Shown piece by piece: positions 21,309 to 29,487 of a stretch of 64,000 bases of DNA (positions are counted from its first letter, which is position 1; the number at the start of each line of letters is the position of its first letter). The DNA is from Pseudonocardiales bacterium (GTDB lineage: Bacteria; Actinomycetota; Actinomycetes; Mycobacteriales; Pseudonocardiaceae). Under the pieces are notes generated by a model that made no database searches, was not told the DNA's origin, and saw only the letters and a program-made list of their open reading frames with translations. The stretch is from the NCBI GenBank assembly GCA_019241525.1, contig JAFAWY010000058.1, forward strand, positions 62,001-126,000, written 5' to 3'. The position numbers were made by a program, and so were the translations under genes.

Positions 21309-21408
21309 GGCCTCCCGGGCTTTTGTCCCGCCGTGGAGCGGGCAGCGCGCTGCCCGCCTGCATCTCTCGGTCCAGACTCCCTGCGTACAGCGACGGAACC
21401 CTAGATGC
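21309..21408 (-). promoter_or_regulatory. Guanidine-I (ykkC class) riboswitch
   Basis: On the minus strand the conserved blocks occur in the right order: CTAGGGTTCCG (21394-21404), then CTGGACCGAGAG, then a variable hairpin (GCGGGCAGC/GCTGCCCGC), then CACGGCGGGACAAAAGCCC and a final GGGAGG (ending near 21311). This is the ykkC/guanidine-I aptamer, which senses free guanidinium. Downstream, a 6-bp hairpin (21280-21285 with 21296-21301) lies before the GTG 21256 start and may be part of the expression platform. It controls the ureohydrolase-permease operon. Confidence 0.93.
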
Positions 21409-21413
21409 GCCTC

Positions 21414-21429
21414 ACTCACTCGAGTGAGT
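21414..21429. promoter_or_regulatory. 16-bp perfect palindrome upstream of the riboswitch
   Basis: ACTCACTCGAGTGAGT is a perfect palindrome six bases upstream of the aptamer, in the divergent region shared by the ureohydrolase and phzF genes. The form suits a TetR-type operator near the transcription start, giving a second, protein-based layer over the riboswitch. Confidence 0.6.
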
Positions 21430-21540
21430 CACCATTCATCACACGGCACTGATATGACCGACTTGTAACCTTGGCGTTGCAGTCGAATCACCTGGTCAAG
21501 CGAGCAGCGCTGGTGTGCAGCGCGATCGTACGGTCTGGTT

Positions 21541-22392
21541 GTGCGCATCCGGGTCATCGACGCGTTCACTGATCGCCCCTTCACCGGCAACCCCGCAGCC
21601 GTCTGCCTCATGGACCGGGCCACCTGGCCTGATACGCGTTGGATGCAGCAGGTCGCCGCTGAGATGAATCTGGCCGAAACCGCCTTCGCCTATCCCCTGA
21701 CGGGCAGCGCCGGCGCCGAGTGGGCGCTGCGCTGGTTCACCCCCACCGTCGAGGTCGACCTGTGCGGGCATGCCACCCTGGCCACCGCCCACGTTTTGCG
21801 TAGTGACGGGCGGTCTCCCAGGACCGTGCGATTCAGCAGCCGCAGCGGAGTGCTGGTTGCCCGTACCAATGACGACGGCACCATCATGCTCGACTTCCCC
21901 GCCGCGTCGGTTACCGAGTCACCCGCCCCCAGCGGTCTGAGTGACGCACTGGACGCCACTCCTGACACCGTTCACGGCACGGGGGCGCTCGGTGACCTGC
22001 TGACCGTGTTTGGGGATGAGAAAGCGATTCACGGCCTGGTTCCGGATTTGACCGCGCTGGCCGGCATTTCCCGCCGTGAAGGTATTCGCGCGATCATTGC
22101 GACCGCACCGGCAGCAGATCCACGCGGTGAGTACGACTTCGTGTCGCGCGTGTTCGCACCCGCTGTCGGCGTCCCGGAGGATCCGGTCACCGGCAGCGCC
22201 CATACCGCGCTCGCCCCCTACTGGTCGGACCGGCTGGGCCGGGACAGCCTGACCGGGCTGCAGGCCTCCGCGCGCACCGGCATAGTCCACACCACCGTCC
22301 ACGGCGATCGAGTGCACCTGACCGGGCGTGCCGTCACCGTCCTCGACGGCACCTTCTCCCCCCGCGTTCTGGAGGCAGAGTGCTGTTTCTGA
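21541..22392 (+). CDS. PhzF-family isomerase
   Basis: A 283-residue protein of the diaminopimelate-epimerase-like PhzF fold. The N-terminus VIDAFTDRPFTGNPAAVCLM and the catalytic Glu in MNLAETAF near residue 46 are typical, as is PEDPVTGSAHTALAPYW late. Substrate unknown. A TACGGT hexamer ends 6 bp before the GTG at 21541, so the mRNA may be leaderless. It is divergent from the guanidine operon and convergent with ureD, with a strong hairpin at its stop codon. Confidence 0.88.
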   Translation: MRIRVIDAFTDRPFTGNPAAVCLMDRATWPDTRWMQQVAAEMNLAETAFAYPLTGSAGAEWALRWFTPTVEVDLCGHATLATAHVLRSDGRSPRTVRFSSRSGVLVARTNDDGTIMLDFPAASVTESPAPSGLSDALDATPDTVHGTGALGDLLTVFGDEKAIHGLVPDLTALAGISRREGIRAIIATAPAADPRGEYDFVSRVFAPAVGVPEDPVTGSAHTALAPYWSDRLGRDSLTGLQASARTGIVHTTVHGDRVHLTGRAVTVLDGTFSPRVLEAECCF

Positions 22393-22418
22393 GGACCCCG
22401 AAACAGCACTCTGCCTCC
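22371..22418. terminator. Bidirectional hairpin terminator between phzF and ureD
   Basis: GGAGGCAGAGTGCTGTTTC (22371-22389) pairs perfectly over 19 bp with 22400-22418, around a 10-base loop that begins with the phzF stop codon. There is no U-tract, as is common in actinobacteria. It separates the convergent phzF and urease operons. Confidence 0.85.
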
Positions 22419-22434
22419 GCAAACGCGTGTTGAG

Positions 22435-23127
22435 TTACAGAACGCGAAGGAGATCGGTGACCCGGTCACCGAGCGCGAGCACCATGCGACCTGGACCTTC
22501 CAGGGCGGAGCATGCCCAGCGCAGCCCCGGCTGCTCACCGGCCTCCGGTACGGGGCTCTCGGTTTCTTGCCCAAGGTCGAGCAGCATTCCGACGGCGCGC
22601 CCGCCACCCGTGCCGGCAGGACCGGTAAGCACGGGATCTGCACCGTCAAGCAGCAGCGTGTGCGCCAGCAGGGGTGCACCATCCAGGTCCACGGCTAGCT
22701 CGCCGATGAACCGCCCGCCGCGTTGACCGGCACGCCCGAGCACCACCAGTTCACGGAGCACCGCGCGGGCTCCTGGCTGCAGCGCGACAGTGATCCGGCT
22801 GTGCAGCTGCGCTCCGTCACAGACGACGGTCGGTTCCGGTCGCCAGTCCAGCACAGCGCCATCGGCCACCGAGGCCGTCACCGCCCACCGCGCAGCAGTT
22901 CCCGGGCAGGGACCTGCTTGCACCACGGTGGCGGCCACTGAGCGCAACTGGACAGCGCAACCCGGACCGATGTGGATATCCAAGGCCAGGTCATCGCCGC
23001 CCAGCGGGCCGCCGGCACCCTGCACCAGGTGTATCCGGTGTCCACCGGTGGAACGCAGCACGATTGGTGCAGCGCTGCGCCAGCGGATACCGGATGCGTC
23101 GACGGTGAGCTCAGCCTGGGCTTTCAC
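22435..23127 (-). CDS. ureD: Urease accessory protein UreD
   Basis: Scaffold protein that holds the UreF-UreG complex on apo-urease for nickel delivery. The 230-residue protein carries the UreD pattern: [10 protein letters not shown], then [26 protein letters not shown] and [13 protein letters not shown] take the GTG at 23127, which overlaps the ureG stop (GTGA); an ORF extension to 23163 would overlap ureG by 40 bp. Last gene of the urease operon. Confidence 0.88.
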   Translation of the reverse strand: MKAQAELTVDASGIRWRSAAPIVLRSTGGHRIHLVQGAGGPLGGDDLALDIHIGPGCAVQLRSVAATVVQAGPCPGTAARWAVTASVADGAVLDWRPEPTVVCDGAQLHSRITVALQPGARAVLRELVVLGRAGQRGGRFIGELAVDLDGAPLLAHTLLLDGADPVLTGPAGTGGGRAVGMLLDLGQETESPVPEAGEQPGLRWACSALEGPGRMVLALGDRVTDLLRVL

Positions 23128-23747
23128 CGGCGAGTGGCCGACCGTAGCTGGGTGCCCACCCACTCCACCACCGGGCCGGCGTCAGGTTGTTCCCGGAGCG
23201 AGAGCAGCACGGTGGGCCGGTCGCCCCGCACCGCCACAGCGTCACGGCGCATCACCTCCAGATCGGCGCCGACGAGCGGAGCAAGGTCGATCTTGTTGAT
23301 GACCAGCAGGTCGGAACGGGTAACGCCGGGCCCGCCCTTGCGGGGAACTTTGTCACCGCCGGCCACGTCGATAACGAAGATCTGCGTGTCGATCAGTCCG
23401 TAGCTGAAGGTGGCGGTGAGGTTGTCCCCGCCGCTTTCCACCAGCACCAGGTCGGGATCGTGACACGCGGTGAGCTCGTCCACGGCGTCCAGGTTTGCGG
23501 TGATGTCGTCACGGATCGCGGTGTGCGGGCAGCAGCCGGTCCGCACTGCACGGATCCGCGCGTCGGGCAGCACCGCATTGGTGCGCAGGAAATCGGCATC
23601 TTCGGTGGTGTAGATATCGTTGGTGATCACCGCCAGGGATAGTTGGTCACGCAGTGCCCGGCACAGCGCGGCGACCAGCGCGGTCTTGCCGCTGCCGACT
23701 GGCCCGCCGACGCCGATCCGCAGTGCCCGCCATTCGTCACGAGGCAA
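23124..23747 (-). CDS. ureG: Urease accessory GTPase UreG
   Basis: GTPase that delivers Ni2+ to urease. P-loop GGPVGSGKT near residue 14, the nickel-binding Cys-Pro-His motif in [11 protein letters not shown] near residue 71, and the NKID specificity motif near residue 150. The only in-frame start near the expected N-terminus is the TTG at 23747, 9 bases after a GGAGGT site. The His-rich N-terminal tail of many actinobacterial UreG proteins is absent. Overlaps ureF by 11 bp. Confidence 0.95.
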   Translation of the reverse strand: MPRDEWRALRIGVGGPVGSGKTALVAALCRALRDQLSLAVITNDIYTTEDADFLRTNAVLPDARIRAVRTGCCPHTAIRDDITANLDAVDELTACHDPDLVLVESGGDNLTATFSYGLIDTQIFVIDVAGGDKVPRKGGPGVTRSDLLVINKIDLAPLVGADLEVMRRDAVAVRGDRPTVLLSLREQPDAGPVVEWVGTQLRSATRR

Positions 23748-24423
23748 ACAGCGTCACCTCCGCCCGGGCATGCAGTTCAGCCAGGACCTCAGGCAGCGGA
23801 GTGCTCGTGCTGGGCAGCAGGCGGGGTTCCAGCCGCGCAACGGCCTCGCGGGCCACGTCGGTTGCTTCCCGCACGATGTGCTCAGCGAAGCGGCTCGCGC
23901 GTGCCTGGACGGCGGCGACCGTGATCGGATCCAAACCCAGCAGCCGCACCGCGGCCGCGCACGCCCCACTCAGCAGGTGGTGCAGTGCCAGCGACGCCGC
24001 CACGCCGGCATCGTCCCCGGCGGCGGCTACCACGGCGCCGAGCACCAGAGGGTGATGCGGGCGGCCGATCTCAGCCAGCTCGTCCAGGGCCGGGGACGGC
24101 CAGACCCGGCGGACGGTGCGAAGCAACGTCATCCCTTGCGCACGAGACGCTTCCCGGGTCGCGGACGACGGGGTACGGGCGCTGACCGCCGCATCCCAGA
24201 CATCCCAGTGCACCGGCGCAGTTTCAGCGAGGAGGCAGCCGGCTGCGGCGACCGCGGCGACCACCGGTCCGGTACCGCCCAGCCGACCGGCGAGGAACAG
24301 TGCCAGGTCCTGCGCATCGCGTACCAGATTGCGCGCGACGGCAGCCTCGACGGTGCCGGAGTGCACGTGCCCGCCGGTGGGCAACCGGGAATCGGCCAGC
24401 AACAGCGACGCCAGTACGGTCAT
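23737..24423 (-). CDS. ureF: Urease accessory protein UreF
   Basis: Helical protein that regulates UreG GTPase activity within the activation complex. The 228-residue sequence has the UreF opening [18 protein letters not shown] and the late [16 protein letters not shown]. The ATG at 24423 overlaps the urease alpha stop by one base (TGATG). Confidence 0.92.
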   Translation of the reverse strand: MTVLASLLLADSRLPTGGHVHSGTVEAAVARNLVRDAQDLALFLAGRLGGTGPVVAAVAAAGCLLAETAPVHWDVWDAAVSARTPSSATREASRAQGMTLLRTVRRVWPSPALDELAEIGRPHHPLVLGAVVAAAGDDAGVAASLALHHLLSGACAAAVRLLGLDPITVAAVQARASRFAEHIVREATDVAREAVARLEPRLLPSTSTPLPEVLAELHARAEVTLFAS

Positions 24424-26489
24424 CAGAACAGGAAATAACGCTGGGCCATCGGAATTTCCGCCGCCGGGTGCGGTTCCACCACCTCACCGTTGATCCGTAC
24501 TGTGAACGTTTCAGGGTCCACGTCGATGCGGGGCAGCGCGTCGTTGTGCGGCATATCGGACTTACGTAGCGCCCGGGTGTCCCGCACCGCCACCAGCTTG
24601 CGGCGCACCGCGAGCCGCTCTGCCAAACGCCCCTGCAACGCGGCGGGAGCCACAAAGTGCAGTGACGTGGCGGCGGCACTCGCCGCGGAGGCCCCGAACA
24701 TCGGACGGGGCAGCACCGGTTGCGGGGTCGGGATGGAAGCGTTGGAATCGCCCATCGCGGCCCACGCGATCATGCCGCCCTTGAGTACGACGCTCGGACG
24801 TACCCCGAAAAACGCGGGCTGCCACAGCACCAGGTCGGCGAGCTTGCCCACCTCCACCGAGCCGACCTCACCATCTAGCCCGTGCGCCACCGCGGGGCAG
24901 ATCGTGTACTTGGCGACGTAACGGCGCGCTCGCAAGTTGTCCGAGGTGTCCGGATCTCCGGGCAACGCGCCGACCCGGCGCTTCATCACGTGCGCGGTTT
25001 GCCAGGTCCGCAAGATGACCTCGCCCACCCGGCCCATTGCCTGGGAGTCCGAGCCGATCATGGAGATGGCCCCGAGATCGTGCAGCGCATCCTCGGCTGC
25101 GATGGTGGATGGACGGATGCGGCTCTCCGCGAAGGCGAGATCCTCCGGCACGGTGGGATTGAGATGGTGGCACACCATGAGCATGTCGAGGTGCTCATCG
25201 ACAGTGTTGCCGGTGTGCGGCCGCGTCGGGTTGGTGGAGCTGGGCAGTACATGTGGGGCGCCGGCAACAGTGATGATGTCCGGCGCGTGGCCGCCGCCGG
25301 CTCCCTCGGTGTGGTAGGCGTGAATGGTTCGCCCGCCAATCGCGGCCAGCGTGTCGGCGACGTAGCCGGCCTCGTTGAGGGTGTCGGTGTGGATCGCCAC
25401 CTGCACCCCGGTCTCGTCGGCAACCCGCAGGCAGGCGTTGATTGCTGCCGGGGTCGATCCCCAGTCCTCGTGCAGCTTGAAGCCGCTGGCACCGGCCGCG
25501 ACCTGCTCGTACAGCGACTGCTCACTGACTGTGTTGCCCTTGCCGAGCAAGGCGACGTTCACCGGCAGATCATCGAGGGATTCCAGCATTCGCGCCAGGT
25601 ACCAGGCACCCGGCGTCACTGTCGTGGCCTTGGTGCCCTCGGCGGGACCGGTGCCGCCGCCGATCAGCGTGGTGACGCCGGACCCTAACGCTTCGGGTAC
25701 CTGCTGGGGGCTGATCAGGTGCACGTGGCAATCGACCGCGCCCGCCGTCAGGATCAGTCCGTTGCCGGCGATCACTTCGGTTCCCGGGCCGATGACGAGG
25801 GCCGGATGCACCCCATCCATGATGTCCGGGTTGCCCGCCTTGCCCAGGCCGACGATCCGGCCGTCGCGCACCCCGACGTCGGCCTTGATCACCCCCCAGT
25901 GGTCCAGCACCACCGCTCCGGTGACCACCAGATCTGGCGCACCATCCGCCCGGGTGGCCCGGGCCTGGCCCATCGACTCGCGGATCACCTTGCCACCACC
26001 GAAGACCACCTCGTCGCCGCCACGGGGGCCACGGCACCGATCTTCGGTGATCTCTACCAGCAGGTCGGTGTCGGCCAGCCGCACCCGGTCGCCTTCAGTG
26101 GGACCGAAAAGCTTGGCATACCGGCTGCGCTCCACTGTCCAGCTTCCACCAGTCGGGGCCGGTATGGTCGCGCCCGCAGGAGGAGGTGCATCGAGGCGCA
26201 AGCCCGGCACGACGCGGGCACCGCCCAGCGGCACCACCCGCACAACCCGCTCGATGCCAGGTTCGAAGCGCACAGAAGTCCCTGCCGGAATCGCCAACCG
26301 CATGCCCGTGGCGGCGCCGCGGTCCATGTCCAGCGCCGGGTTTGCGGCGGCGAGGTGGTAGTGAGATCCCACCTGGACCGGCCGGTCACCGGTATTGCGG
26401 ATGACCAGCTCGGCACCGGCATCCGGTCCAAGCACGACAGGTTCCCCGCACAGCAGTAGCTCTCCGGGCACCACAGGTTCGGGAGTCAC
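24423..26489 (-). CDS. ureBC: Urease beta-alpha fusion protein
   Basis: Hydrolyses urea to ammonia and carbamate. A single 688-residue frame joins the beta subunit (residues 1 to about 110: [18 protein letters not shown] to LRLDAPPP) to the catalytic alpha subunit (from about 115: [19 protein letters not shown]). Nickel ligands are present: HVH in AVDCHVHLI, the carbamylated Lys in [23 protein letters not shown], the flap MVCHHLNP, and Asp in [12 protein letters not shown]. No stop or frameshift interrupts the junction. The usual layout is separate ureB and ureC, and the better known fusion is gamma-beta (Helicobacter UreA). Its GTG start overlaps the ureA stop (GTGA). Confidence 0.95.
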   Translation of the reverse strand: MTPEPVVPGELLLCGEPVVLGPDAGAELVIRNTGDRPVQVGSHYHLAAANPALDMDRGAATGMRLAIPAGTSVRFEPGIERVVRVVPLGGARVVPGLRLDAPPPAGATIPAPTGGSWTVERSRYAKLFGPTEGDRVRLADTDLLVEITEDRCRGPRGGDEVVFGGGKVIRESMGQARATRADGAPDLVVTGAVVLDHWGVIKADVGVRDGRIVGLGKAGNPDIMDGVHPALVIGPGTEVIAGNGLILTAGAVDCHVHLISPQQVPEALGSGVTTLIGGGTGPAEGTKATTVTPGAWYLARMLESLDDLPVNVALLGKGNTVSEQSLYEQVAAGASGFKLHEDWGSTPAAINACLRVADETGVQVAIHTDTLNEAGYVADTLAAIGGRTIHAYHTEGAGGGHAPDIITVAGAPHVLPSSTNPTRPHTGNTVDEHLDMLMVCHHLNPTVPEDLAFAESRIRPSTIAAEDALHDLGAISMIGSDSQAMGRVGEVILRTWQTAHVMKRRVGALPGDPDTSDNLRARRYVAKYTICPAVAHGLDGEVGSVEVGKLADLVLWQPAFFGVRPSVVLKGGMIAWAAMGDSNASIPTPQPVLPRPMFGASAASAAATSLHFVAPAALQGRLAERLAVRRKLVAVRDTRALRKSDMPHNDALPRIDVDPETFTVRINGEVVEPHPAAEIPMAQRYFLF

Positions 26490-26788
26490 TGGATTGGCCG
26501 GTGGACGGTGACCAGCTTGGTGCCGTCGGGAAAGGTCGCCTCCACCTGCACAGATATGATCATTTCGGGCACCCCATCTAGCACGTCCTCCCGGCTGAGC
26601 ACCCGCTGACCTGCGGACATCAGATCAGCGACGCTACGCCCGTCGCGGGCTCGTTCCAGCACCCATGAGGTGATCACTGCCACGGCCTCGGGATAGTTGA
26701 GCCGCAGACCCCTCGCACGGCGCTGCCTGGCAAGCTGGCCAGCCAGGTGGATGAGAAGCTTTTCCTGCTCATGCGGGGACAGCAGCAT
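26486..26788 (-). CDS. ureA: Urease gamma subunit
   Basis: The 100-residue small structural subunit, beginning [20 protein letters not shown] and ending [14 protein letters not shown] as usual. The ATG at 26788 follows GGGAGGA. First gene of ureA-ureBC-ureF-ureG-ureD; no ureE is present, as is common in actinobacteria. The VapC-like gene ends only 19 bp upstream on the same strand, so read-through from the toxin-antitoxin promoter is possible. Confidence 0.97.
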   Translation of the reverse strand: MLLSPHEQEKLLIHLAGQLARQRRARGLRLNYPEAVAVITSWVLERARDGRSVADLMSAGQRVLSREDVLDGVPEMIISVQVEATFPDGTKLVTVHRPIQ

Positions 26789-26807
26789 GGGCGCTTCCTC
26801 CCTGAGG

Positions 26808-27200
26808 TCACTCGCCCCATATCGTCAGCCCGTGGCTTCGGGCTGCGCCGGCGAGACGGTCATCGAAGGTGGCCACCGCATCAGCGACCTGATCCGCTGC
26901 CAGCAAAACGCAGCAGTCCGGCAATTTCAGGGTGGTGGCGGCACACAGGCTGGCTAGCCGCACGGCTGCGTCGTGCGGCAGGTCCACGGCGCATACACCG
27001 AGCTGGCCCAGCACGGCCGCGGCCTGGTCTACCTGGCCGACACGGGCCGGGCCGACAAGCACTTCCGCCAGCGTGATCGGGCTGGCACCCAGGGGCTTGG
27101 CCTGGTCTGCGGCGAGAAGGAGCAGCTCGCCAGCACGGTCATGGCGGCCATCGGTCGCGTCGAGGTGCGCGATCAGCACACCGGCATCCAGCACGATCAC
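26808..27200 (-). CDS. PIN-domain toxin (VapC-like)
   Basis: Probable ribonuclease toxin. The 130-residue PIN domain has its first acidic residue in [14 protein letters not shown] near residue 5, Glu in [14 protein letters not shown] near residue 43, and Asp in [12 protein letters not shown] and [10 protein letters not shown] choose GTG 27200, nine bases after GGGAGGA, overlapping the antitoxin stop (GTGA). The longer frame to 27275 would overlap the antitoxin gene. It forms a TA pair with the upstream gene and lies between the urease operon and the urea transporter. Confidence 0.85.
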   Translation of the reverse strand: MIVLDAGVLIAHLDATDGRHDRAGELLLLAADQAKPLGASPITLAEVLVGPARVGQVDQAAAVLGQLGVCAVDLPHDAAVRLASLCAATTLKLPDCCVLLAADQVADAVATFDDRLAGAARSHGLTIWGE

Positions 27201-27466
27201 GCCGGCCGGTCCTCCCGAAACGCGGTGACGTAGCCGCCGCCGAACACGCCGGTGAGTGCACCACTGGTCCGGCACACCGCTTCGCGCTGGGTAACCACAT
27301 CCCGGGCTCGCTGGTCAAGTACTGCTCGATGACCCTCTTCGACCAAGCGCAGCAATAGCTTGGAGCGGTTGCCACGGTCAGTCGGCCAGCGTTGCGCGGC
27401 ATCATCGAGTGCGCGAGCCACCCGCTCGGACTCGGTGATCATATGACGGCGCCGGGCGGTAGGCAT
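27197..27466 (-). CDS. Antitoxin partner of the PIN toxin (ribbon-helix-helix type likely)
   Basis: An 89-residue basic protein starting MPTARRRHMITESERVARAL, fitting a VapB-like DNA-binding antitoxin; the C-terminal tail (residues 60-89) would bind the toxin. The ATG at 27466 was chosen because an upstream in-frame TTG/ATG lies inside the operator. The stop overlaps the toxin start. A strong inverted repeat immediately upstream suggests autoregulation. Confidence 0.78.
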   Translation of the reverse strand: MPTARRRHMITESERVARALDDAAQRWPTDRGNRSKLLLRLVEEGHRAVLDQRARDVVTQREAVCRTSGALTGVFGGGYVTAFREDRPA

Positions 27467-27470
27467 AGCG

Positions 27471-27502
27471 AAGTGTAGCACTCAGTTTACAGTGCTACAC
27501 TT
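27471..27502. promoter_or_regulatory. Operator-promoter of the toxin-antitoxin pair
   Basis: AAGTGTAGCACT (27471-27482) and AGTGCTACACTT (27491-27502) are perfect 12-bp arms around an 8-base centre. On the minus strand the centre gives TAAACT, a plausible -10 hexamer, 17 bp before the antitoxin ATG. An extra half-site GCTACAC follows at about 27511. An antitoxin-toxin complex bound here would block the promoter. Confidence 0.75.
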
Positions 27503-27528
27503 CTTTGACTGCTACACGCTTTCGAGTG

Positions 27529-27834
27529 TCATACCGCCTCAGCCGGATGCAGCGCCGCAGAGGCACCCACCCGGGGCTGGGGAACGGCTTGTCTGGCTGG
27601 TTCGCCATCTCGCCTGGTCGGTGGAGTTGCGGGGTGCTCGACTAGAGCCAGCACCCGAGAGGCCATGAACCGCGCCGTGCGCACCGGCGTGCCACCACGG
27701 GTTACTTCGGTGACCTCCACGATGCCTCGCCCGTGGGTGATCTCCACCCGTCGACCATTGCGGGTGGCCTCGATCTCGTAGGTGAGCGTGGAGCCGCCGG
27801 CGTCGATGACGATCTCGGTGCGATCGCCCTTCAT
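27529..27834 (-). CDS. Small protein of unknown function
   Basis: A 101-residue frame starting MKGDRTEIVIDAGGSTLTYE, likely beta-rich over residues 1-65 (EIEATRNGRRVEITHGRGIV), then a Pro/Ala-rich tail. I do not recognise the family. The ATG at 27834 has a modest AAAGGA site; an upstream extension to 28008 has no supporting pattern. It lies downstream of urtE by 211 bp on the same strand and may be a separate unit. Confidence 0.6.
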   Translation of the reverse strand: MKGDRTEIVIDAGGSTLTYEIEATRNGRRVEITHGRGIVEVTEVTRGGTPVRTARFMASRVLALVEHPATPPTRRDGEPARQAVPQPRVGASAALHPAEAV

Positions 27835-27979
27835 GGCTTGCGATCCTTTACATGTACCGGTATGACGAGGGTCCGGACCAGGCATGCTGGTCGCCTCTCG
27901 GCGAAAGGCGCACCGCAGCTTCAGCCGAACGATCGTCCGCGGCGGCGGATTGAAGTGGACCCGGGGACACATGGCACCC

Positions 27980-28020
27980 TGATCCGGACGACCACTACAA
28001 CTATCCATAGGGCCGGATCA
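27980..28020. repeat. Inverted repeat downstream of urtE
   Basis: TGATCCGG (27980-27987) and CCGGATCA (28013-28020) form a perfect 8-bp stem around a 25-base spacer, 26 bp after the urtE stop. It may be a weak terminator of the urt operon. The rest of 27835-28045 shows nothing I can assign. Confidence 0.4.
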
Positions 28021-28045
28021 TTCCCCCGGGCGCTGGCAGATCAGG

Positions 28046-28738
28046 TCAGATTGCCATGGCCGCGCGGACGTGATCGAGCGCATCGGCACCTCCGTCGCCA
28101 CTGGAGGTGATGCGCCCGGCTTCCATCACGTAATAACGGCTGGCTGCAGCGAGTGCGAAGCCAACGTGTTGTTCCACCAGCAGGATTGATAGCCCCTCAC
28201 GGTCGATTAACGACAGGATGGTCTGCTCGATCTCGGCGACCACGGAGGGCTGGATGCCCTCCGTGGGCTCATCGAGGATGAGAATGCGCGGCTGGGTGAT
28301 CAACGCTCGGGCAATGGCCAACTGCTGGCGCTGGCCACCCGACAGTAGCCCGGCGCGACGCGACAGCAACCCGGTAAGGGCCGGGAACAGGTCGAGCATT
28401 TCGGCGATCAGCTTCTTGCCGTTGCGCCGGGTGTCCGCCACCAGTTGCAGGTTCTCCTCGGTGGTGAGTTGCGGGAAGCATTGCTGTCCTTGCGGCACGT
28501 ACCCGATGCCGCGCCTGACCCGCTCGTGCGGCCGCAGGCGGGTGATGTCCTCGCCGTCAAATAAGATGCGACCGGCGCTGGGATGCAGCAGCCCGACAGC
28601 GGCGCGCAGCAGCGTCGTCTTCCCAGCACCGTTGTGCCCCATCACGGCAGCAACCCCACCCGCGGGTACCTCGACACTCGCCCCATGCACAACCGTGGTT
28701 CGCCCATAGCCGATGTGGACATCTATCAGCGTCAACAT
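28046..28738 (-). CDS. urtE: Urea ABC transporter ATP-binding protein UrtE
   Basis: ATPase of the urea importer. 230 residues with Walker A GHNGAGKTT near residue 35, signature LSGGQRQQLAIARAL near residue 132 and Walker B ILILDEPTEGIQP. The phrase PTEGIQPSVVAEIE is typical of UrtE. The ATG at 28738 overlaps the urtD stop by one base. Last gene of urtABCDE. Confidence 0.95.
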   Translation of the reverse strand: MLTLIDVHIGYGRTTVVHGASVEVPAGGVAAVMGHNGAGKTTLLRAAVGLLHPSAGRILFDGEDITRLRPHERVRRGIGYVPQGQQCFPQLTTEENLQLVADTRRNGKKLIAEMLDLFPALTGLLSRRAGLLSGGQRQQLAIARALITQPRILILDEPTEGIQPSVVAEIEQTILSLIDREGLSILLVEQHVGFALAAASRYYVMEAGRITSSGDGGADALDHVRAAMAI

Positions 28739-29487
28739 CAGGACGTGACCTCCGCATGGCCGAGGTATACCTCCTGGACTCTGGGATCAGCCTGCACCTG
28801 GGCCACCTTTCCTTCACTGAGCACCTTGCCGGCGTGCAGGACGGTGACGGAGCTAGCGAACGAGCGCATGAAATCCATGTCGTGCTCGACCACGACAACA
28901 GTGCGTTCGGCACCGATCCGGCGCAATAGCTCGCCGGTCTGGGTCCGCTCGTCGGCGCTCATCCCGGCCACCGGCTCATCGAGTAACAGCACGCGCGCGT
29001 CCTGCACCAGTAGCATGCCGATTTCCAGCCACTGTTTTTGGCCGTGTGCCAATACTCCTGCTTGTTGGTCACGCAACCCGGCCAGTCCGATGGTTTCCAT
29101 GGTTTGCTCAACCTCTGGCGGAACCGCTCGGCGGCTGCGCAGCAATGACACCGGCCTTCGCCCTGCCCCAGCCGCAATATCGAGGTTCTGCAGGACGGTC
29201 AGTTCCTCGAAGACAGTGGCAGTCTGGAAGGTGCGACCGACTCCTAGCCGAGCGATCTGGTGCACCTTCTTGCCGATCAGCTCGGTCCGGCCAAAACGGA
29301 CCGAGCCGGTGGCCGGAGCCAGGCCGGTGATCGCGTCCACCAGTGTGGTCTTACCCGCACCATTTGGACCAATCAAAAACCGCAGTTCGCCTTGCAACAC
29401 CGTCATAGAGACACCGTCGACGGCGACGAATCCGTCGAACACTACCCGCACGTCGGACAGTTCTAAATAATCGGCGTTCATGGTCAT
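28738..29487 (-). CDS. urtD: Urea ABC transporter ATP-binding protein UrtD
   Basis: Second ATPase of the urea importer. 249 residues with Walker A GPNGAGKTT near residue 39, a UrtD-type degenerate signature (LAHGQKQWLEIGMLL instead of LSGGQ) and Walker B VLLLDEPVAGMS. The ATG at 29487 overlaps the urtC stop (ATGA). Confidence 0.95.
   Translation of the reverse strand: MTMNADYLELSDVRVVFDGFVAVDGVSMTVLQGELRFLIGPNGAGKTTLVDAITGLAPATGSVRFGRTELIGKKVHQIARLGVGRTFQTATVFEELTVLQNLDIAAGAGRRPVSLLRSRRAVPPEVEQTMETIGLAGLRDQQAGVLAHGQKQWLEIGMLLVQDARVLLLDEPVAGMSADERTQTGELLRRIGAERTVVVVEHDMDFMRSFASSVTVLHAGKVLSEGKVAQVQADPRVQEVYLGHAEVTS

Noticed and set aside
25375-26361. 328-codon plus-strand open frame
   Set aside because: Antisense to the urease beta-alpha gene; no ribosome site or domain.
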